Source of the DNA: Cordilura impudica
Taxonomy: Eukaryota; Arthropoda; Insecta; Diptera; Scathophagidae
DNA length: 64,000 bases
Direction of reading: 5' to 3'
Assembly (NCBI GenBank): GCA_963682025.1
Contig: OY821519.1
Location: 2,574,501-2,638,500, forward strand
The position numbers were made by a program, and so were the translations under genes. The notes beneath the pieces are model-generated. The model was not told the DNA's origin. It did no database searches and saw nothing but the letters and a program-made list of their open reading frames with translations. Below, in pieces: positions 58,620 to 64,000 of the stretch. Within the stretch, counting starts at the first letter, position 1; each line of letters starts with the position of its first letter.

Positions 58620-59211
58620 AGGTATGTTATATACCTTCGGAAAGTTTAGTTTGTCTAGTTTCTCAGTATAAGTTTTATTTGTAAGGTTTTAGACACAAAT
58701 AGAAAAAAATTCAAAATAGTGCATTTGTGAAAAATTGAAAAACCGTTGTCTTGAGTTACAAAACATTTATTTTGATAGATATCCCACTCCCATCCCACTA
58801 AGCGACCAAAAAGCTCTTAAAAGAAAAATCCTAAGCTTTCTTATGAAAAAATAAAAATAAAATAAAAATCCCCTTTTTGGAAAAAAAGGCAAAAAATGCT
58901 TTAATTTAGCAAAAAAAAAGTCTACAATTTTTTTTTTTTTTTTAAGTATTTTTTTCCGAAATATTGAAGAAATAAACTCTTTGGGAGAAAATTTTCTAGG
59001 AACAATAGGTAATAAGTTACATGGATGAGAAAAAACACCTGTTTGGCCAAAATGTCAAATTTTGATCCCCTCTAACTCAGAGAGATCTGTACCGATCTTC
59101 TTGGAAAATTGTGTCTAAACTACTATCCAATAGGACTAACCTTGGTGCAAATTTCATGCCGATCGGAAGACATCGGTTTCAAAAGTTGGTGCACTTGACA
59201 TGAAATCCCCC
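58620..59211. repeat. Right 592-bp terminal inverted repeat
   Basis: Inverse of 56230-56813 with small indels in the A/T runs. Confidence 0.9.
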
Positions 59212-59519
59212 ATATATATTCAAATAAAAATGGAAAAAATGAGTTAGTGAAACGTAAAGTGTAGAAGGATGTCTTCAAATGTTTGCACAAAATATATAAA
59301 CGTCAAAATGAAACAAGAACACTCGTCTGAACACCAAGGTTCACAATCATGATTCAGAGAGCGAATCAAGAGGTTCATTTTGCCGTCTGAACATGTTATA
59401 AAACTGTAGCCGATACTGAAACTTAAAATTCGAATAATAATAAATAATATAATTTCTTTTCATAAAATTCAATGATCGTGTCTTCTATAGAAAGAATTAA
59501 TTACTATCTGAAAAAGATT

Positions 59520-60080
59520 AATATATATTTAAGAAAAGGGTACTTTTTAAAAGAAGTGTACTTTAACAAAAACTTTTTTTACATAAGGGTGCTTTTTTAA
59601 AAAAAGGTATTTTATTTTTAAATTTTACTTTCTTAAAAAAGGTGTTTTTAAAAAAAGGGACAATTTAAAAAAACGGTACGTTTTTAAAAAGAGGCTACTT
59701 TCTTAAAAATGGGTACTTTTCTAAAAAGGGTACGTTTATAAAAAAGGGTACTTTAAAAAAGGCAATTTTTATAAAAGGGTACTTTTTTAAAAAAATTTTA
59801 CTTAAAAATAAACTGTGCTTTTTAAAAAACTGTACTTTTAAAAAAAAAAACTGTGCTTTTCCTAAAAACGGTACTTTATTTAAAAGGGTGTTTTTTAAAA
59901 AAATTGGTAATTAAAAAAACGGTACCTTTCTAAAAAGAGGATATTTTCTTAAAAAGGGTATTTTTTTTTTTTTAAAGTGCACTTTCTTACAACGAGGATA
60001 TTTTCCTAAAAAAATGAACTTTTTAAAAAGAGTACTTTTAAAAAAAGGGTACTTTTTTAAAAAAGGATATTTTTTAAGAA
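59520..60080. repeat. Degenerate minisatellite, AAAAAGGGTACTTTT-type units
   Basis: About 25-30 units of 15-20 bases, each with GGTACTTT or GGATATTT between A and T runs. Each unit is partly self-complementary. Confidence 0.85.
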
Positions 60081-60439
60081 AATGCACTTTTTTTAAAAAT
60101 TTAATTTTTTATGGATTATTTTTTCTTTCAAATTGGCGATTTTCTTTATTATATCGTGATAACGATAAAAAAAAAATATGTGGCAATACTTTCTTAGGCT
60201 AATGTGGACCGTGCAGTATAACCATACACACACCCACATGTAATAAATATACAACTACAATGACTGCAACAATAAGAATAATTATAACATATACATATAT
60301 ATCTTTAGAAAAAAGAAAAAAAAAACAACAAATGTATTGAACATTTTTATTTCTTCAAGAGTTTTTTCAGATTTTCAATCATTTTGATGATTTTAAATAG
60401 CAACTACTTTGGGATTTTAATAAACCATTTTAAACAAAA
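60081..60439. other. Unassigned stretch
   Basis: AT-rich with no recognised feature. Confidence 0.4.
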
Positions 60440-60599
60440 ACGATGAGTCTAGCATGGTTATTTGGGGCTGTGATCGTGATTTCTACAGACAGACGGTAAT
60501 CGCGAAATCAACTTCCTTTGTTATAAGGATCAAAAACTATATATGGAATGACAAACCTATATACACCCTCTGCACAGTGGTGTTTAGGGTATAATAACA
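60440..60599 (-). mobile_element. DINE-like fragment, second family
   Basis: Inverted: ACAGACAGACGG, GGAATGACAAACCTATATAC, then GCACAGTGGTGTTTAGGGTATA. It corresponds to the 5' parts at 1458 and 34711. Confidence 0.55.
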
Positions 60600-61597
60600 A
60601 CGTTATTTAGAAATTTTCCAAACAATCTGAAGCTAACCATGTAAGTAAAGTATAAATTGTGAAATTTTCATTAAAATTTAAAAAGGGTTTCATATTACAC
60701 AACACAATTACATAATATATACAGGATCTTACGCAACCCCTCTCTAACTATAAATTCGTTTCCATTTTATTGTACCTTCTATTGGCGGTAGTTTGCCATC
60801 AACAAACAACCTCGTTAGCGGTAGATCAAAATATATTTAATAGATTGAAATAGACAAACAACAATAATAAACTACATACAAACAAACGAATACTACTTTA
60901 AAAAAAACAGGAGTTCTTTGGCGTCGACAAATAGCTGCAGCTGTTTATGACACGTACTGCATAAGCTCGGAGGTGGGTACATGTTTTTTATTTGGGTAAC
61001 ATTATGAATGAAACATCATATTGATTGACCGATACTGATCCACATTTATGATATCAGATATTGTTTTTACTTCTGTTTTCTAAAATCTAACGCTAACTCA
61101 GTTCAGGGTTAATTTTCGACAATGATCTACACATTTACACATATTTAGTATGTTGTTAGTAACTTTACAGTTCGTGGTGGTTGCGAATAAGGGTTGGTTG
61201 CATAATTATATTTTCTCACTGCCAGCAAAATGCATTCGCAGGACTTATAGATTGCATGTAATAAAGGGTGCTTCTTAAAACAAATCACATTTTCCATAGC
61301 TATAATTTATTGCCTTTAAACTCATCCCTAATGTTTTCAGATTTATGTATGTATGTGCTAAATATTAAGAGTGGGCCAACAAATTACATATCAAATACAA
61401 ACATATTTAAATCGGTCTTTTTAAAATGTGATTTTATTTTCAACAATTGTATAAGACATTGTACGTTCAAATATTTAACATCGATGAATTTCGGGTTTTT
61501 CTCCACATTTGAGTGGATATAATTCACCAAAAATACTTGTTCTCTCAAGTTTATAATTTTAAATTTTGTATACTGACGTAGCTAAGTGTGCGAAGTT
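60600..61597. other. Unassigned stretch
   Basis: No gene or element recognised. Confidence 0.4.
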
Positions 61598-62192
61598 AGC
61601 CCCCCATTTTTGGAAATAAAATTTTTTGAAGATTGTTGTACATTGTTCTAGGATTGTTCTACAATGTTCCAAAACGATGAGTTTCTAAAATGTAAGCTTT
61701 GCCCCCCCACTTTTGGAAAAAAAAATTTGGCGGTTGTTCTAGGTTTTTCTAGTTGTTCTAAACATTGTTCCAAAATAGATATGTTGCAAACCGTAATGTA
61801 CGCAAATGAGAACGAAAAACATTTTTTCCGCGATATCAACGTTATTAAACGATATCAATATTTTTATGCAACACGAAATTTAACGTACAGATTCCAAAAT
61901 TTCTTCCCCATTTTTGGAAATACAATTTTTGAAGATTGTTCTGAATTGTTCTAGGATTGTTCTATAATGTTCCAAAACGATGAGTTTCTAAAATGTAATT
62001 TGTACCGGTAAATCGAAAAAATTAATTTTAAACTTTGCCCCCCACTTTTGGGAAAAAAATTTGGCGGTTGTTCTAGGTTGTTCTAGTTGTTCTAAACATT
62101 GTTCCAAAACATTTTTCCGCGATATCAACGTTATTAAACGATATCAATATTTTTATGCAACACGAAAGTTAACGTACAGATTCCAAAATTTC
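61598..62192. repeat. Tandem duplication, about 300-bp units
   Basis: Unit 1 (about 61598-61906) and unit 2 (about 61907-62192) share ATTGTTCTAGGATTGTTCTA, GCCCCCCACTTTTGG, GGCGGTTGTTCTAGG, CGCGATATCAACGTTATTAA and AACGTACAGATTCCAAAATT. Small indels separate them. Within units TTGTTCTA itself recurs. Non-coding by appearance. Confidence 0.85.
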
Positions 62193-62517
62193 TTTCGTAC
62201 AAGGTATCCTGATTGGCACTCATACCCGGTTCGAAGGACCATAAACAAATTCCTCAATAAATTAAGGGATTTGTTGTGCACTTTTAATAAAATAAAAGTA
62301 AAATTATTTGTTCGTCAAACAAATATTTGTTATATTTATATTTTTTATTGCTGGATACTTTTGGGGAAAAACGCTGTTGCTGCTGCTGTCACTTAATATT
62401 CTTTTTTGACTGACCGGAAAGGGCGGTTGACAGATGGCAAAAAATGTCGTCCTGTCAACCGTCCTTTGTCGTCCATTTACCATAGGTGACAGCAGCAGCC
62501 CAGGGGGTCACAATATT
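62193..62517. other. Unassigned stretch with a short inverted repeat
   Basis: GGGCGGTTGACAG (62420) and CTGTCAACCGTCC (62453) are inverted around CATTTTTTGCCATC; CAGCAG/CTGCTG motifs flank. No gene recognised. Confidence 0.35.
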
Positions 62518-62651
62518 TTAAAAGAGAGGGTCGATGTCGAAAACGTCGAAGTCTTCGTCGAGACCATCTTCTTGTTCCTCGACGGAGACTTCGGCAAGAC
62601 TCTTCGTTTTTACAAAAAAATCGTTTATTAAAATCTCAGAAGATTTGATGT
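62518..62651 (-). CDS. Candidate terminal exon, acidic C-terminus, unidentified protein
   Basis: On the minus strand TTTTTTTGATTTTAG looks like a splice acceptor. It is followed by a 43-codon frame to TAA: SSEILINDFFVKTKSLAEVS, then EEQEDGLDEDFDVFDIDPLF. Base composition is clearly more GC-rich than the neighbourhood and codon choice looks coding. Frame phase after the acceptor is 2 bases. No matching upstream exon was found within the window, and I do not know the family. A coincidental frame is possible. Confidence 0.35.
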
Positions 62652-63377
62652 CTAAAATCAAAAAAATCGGTCCAAAGGGTCATAAGATTTGAATGTAAAT
62701 AACATGTTCTTCAAAAATAGAAATAATGTCTTTGTTTACCGCTCTTGCACTTTTCGCCTACAAACAAAAAAAGACGTCGTTAAAAATCACCGTGTAAATC
62801 ATGCCTATATTTATGCTGCACGTGTCACGCTTGTTGTAAAAATTACAGTTGATTTTATCGTAGGAAAAAATTTATGTATTGAACCGCAGGTCGGCCATCA
62901 TGAAATATTTCATGCAATTTTCCCAATTCTCTTCTATAGTTGGTAAGTAAAATTTTTTAAATTGCCATTTTATCGGAAAATTTTCTTTAGTTTTGCAATC
63001 CCTATTAAAAAAGTATATGTGTATACGAAACAAATATATATTTTAAAATGAGTGTAAAGAGAAATTCCCAAAAAAAAATTAATAAAACCATGAAACATTT
63101 TATACCCCTCTTGCTTCTCACCCCCTCTTACCTTCAGATACAATGGTTCATGCAATTTTTAAGAAATTTTCATAAATAGTACTAAATTGATCAACTATTC
63201 AAATGAGTGAATACATATTTTATTTTCTGTTTAGTATTAATTCCTATAATTTTTTTCTGGAAGAATATCACAATAAGTTCATTAATTTTGCACTAAAAAT
63301 AAAAATGTTCGCGTTGGGTGGTTTTTATTTGTATCATGACAATTTAATTTTTGTCCCCATTCCATTTCTTTTTTTAG
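62652..63377. other. Unassigned stretch between candidate exons
   Basis: An 85-codon plus frame (62689-62946) ends at TTG-GTAAGT, a good donor. Splicing it to the exon at 63378 would create an immediate stop, so the two do not join. No identity found. Confidence 0.3.
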
Positions 63378-63602
63378 ATTACACAGTCGACAGAGGGAAA
63401 ACACTGGTTCCATTATATAGATGAGACGGTGACGATGAATTTAATGAGGAAGCTAACCGATGAATTTATTGCCATTTGCGAGAAGAGTCCGGCGAGTCTT
63501 AAGTCAAAAATGATGAACATGAAAATGTATCATCCAGCAGAAATTCGATCAAAGTTTTTATGGACCCTTGAAATTGGTTATACTATTTACCATTATCTCT
63601 AA
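63378..63602 (+). CDS. Candidate exon (74 codons), unidentified protein
   Basis: Directly after a strong acceptor (CCATTTCTTTTTTTAG) a frame opens and runs 74 codons to TAA. It reads GKHWFHYIDETVTMNLMRKL, TDEFIAICEKSPASLKSKMM and MKMYHPAEIRSKFLW. The amino-acid mix and GC-richer sequence look like conserved coding. The last dozen residues (LEIGYTIYHYL) look less so and may be read-through past a lost donor. The composite repeat at 63611 starts just after the stop, so it may have cut off the gene. Upstream exons are not seen. Confidence 0.42.
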   Translation: MTQSTEGKHWFHYIDETVTMNLMRKLTDEFIAICEKSPASLKSKMMNMKMYHPAEIRSKFLWTLEIGYTIYHYL

Positions 63603-63610
63603 ATTTTTTG

Positions 63611-64000
63611 TCTGACTAATAAGCAAAATCTAGTATATACGAGATTTCGAGTACAATCTAGCTCATTTTTACTAGATTTCCCATTGAAAACAAAATCCAG
63701 CTCGTTACTAGATCTTAGCAAAATCTCACAGAATCGTGTCAAACTTGGGCACTACCAAATGATACTACTGTGTTTTTTTTTTTTTTAAATATTGTAGTAG
63801 AAAACAAGTGAGAAAATTATAGTCGGTCTAGACCGACTATACGATACCCTATACCATGCGTTTAGAGACCTATCTCTTAGACCCAACTAACTGGATATAG
63901 AAAAAATTTTATAAATAATTTTTTGGCTACAGATATGAAAAAGTTCATATCGGATGCTATATCTATATGGGCCTAGGCCCAAAAATGGACCGATCCTGGC
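63611..64000. mobile_element. Second copy of the MITE plus DINE-like composite (runs off the window)
   Basis: 63611-63803 (AAGCAAAATCTAGTATATAC, GAGATTTCGAG, CTAGCTCATTTTTACTAG, CCAAATGATACTACTGTG) is the inverse of 8233-8415. As there, it adjoins a DINE-like end at the same base, before ACAAGTGAGAAAATTATAG. Confidence 0.6.
63804..64000 (-). mobile_element. DINE-1/INE-1-like element, copy I, cut by the window edge
   Basis: Inverted copy with an intact AGTCGGTCTAGACCGACT palindrome. A 30-40-base deletion occurs near 63905, where other copies have AAGCAAAAACC. Confidence 0.75.

Larger units (their letters stand above)
56230..59211 (+). mobile_element. Unclassified DNA transposon with about 590-bp terminal inverted repeats
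   Basis: 56230-56813 and 58620-59211 are long, highly similar inverted repeats. Both begin GGGGGATTTCATGTCAAGTG and end at the CCGAAGGTAT...ATACCT stretch just outside the gene. A single plus-strand gene relic fills the interior. Both ends merge into ATATAT, so the exact limits and target duplication (possibly 4-6 bases of AT) cannot be fixed. No named superfamily fits by eye. Confidence 0.85.
55929..59394. mobile_element. MITE interrupted by the long-TIR transposon
   Basis: Left ATGTTCACACGG and the inverse of right CCGTCTGAACAT match. Further in, both sides carry CGCTCTCT...AATCATGA and GGTTCAC-type motifs in inverted order. Without the 3-kb insertion it would be about 480 bp. Confidence 0.55.

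Noticed and set aside
60014..60202. Lys/Phe-rich frame in the GGTACTTT minisatellite
   Set aside because: Low-complexity translation of a simple repeat.

Overview
The window is eukaryotic, AT-rich, intron/intergenic-type DNA, most likely from a higher fly (Diptera, Brachycera). Three things point there: DINE-1/INE-1-like repeats with an internal GTCC microsatellite, Jockey-type LINE reverse transcriptases, and short-TIR Tc1, Transib, Harbinger and piggyBac relics. No complete host gene is visible. Three short stretches (about 4.56-4.67, 62.52-62.65 and 63.38-63.60 kb) look like coding or terminal-exon fragments of unidentified proteins. Almost everything else that can be recognised is transposon, much of it nested.

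Layout. 0-2.8 kb: copia pol remnant, Helitron end, tRNA-derived SINE, AAAAATT array, a MITE. 5.9-8.4 kb: a long-TIR mariner-type deletion derivative and a DINE-like element inside a MITE. 9.8-16 kb: a Tc1-like element split by a LINE fragment and by a Transib copy that itself carries a DINE-like element, followed by another DINE-like copy and a Helitron carrying one more. 16.4-21.5 kb: a Jockey fragment, a short Helitron and hairpin elements. 21.5-25.3 kb: a LINE reverse transcriptase split by a nearly intact 2,776-bp Transib element. 26.8-30.6 kb: a Tc1-like element containing a Helitron and a PIF/Harbinger deletion derivative. 32.6-41 kb: an AAAAATT array, a truncated DINE-like copy, a third Transib relic, an 801-bp palindromic hAT-type foldback and two other foldbacks. 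42.7-46.5 kb: a piggyBac-type deletion derivative with a nested DINE-like copy, a piggyBac-like MITE and another DINE-like copy. 47.4-49.1 kb: four elements nested in one another. 51-53 kb: an ATTTTTC-type array with a DINE-like copy inside. 54.5 kb: a second mariner-type relic. 55.9-59.4 kb: a MITE containing an unclassified transposon with about 590-bp terminal inverted repeats. 59.5-64 kb: simple repeats, a 300-bp tandem duplication, candidate exons and a DINE/MITE composite.

The most interesting object is the Transib at 21686-24461. Its ends begin with CACAGTG, identical to the V(D)J recombination-signal heptamer. It has a perfect 5-bp target duplication (CGATG), and its 687-codon transposase reads RAG1-like in the catalytic core (C-x2-C, H-x4-H, SEE motif). 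A single in-frame TAG interrupts the reading frame. A second, more decayed Transib (11347-13691) also has CACAGTG ends and a 5-bp duplication (CAACG). In both cases, removing the element and one copy of the duplication rejoins a reading frame of the host transposon. The second candidate for novelty is the long-TIR transposon at 56230-59211, whose protein family I recognise as recurrent in invertebrates but cannot assign to a named superfamily.
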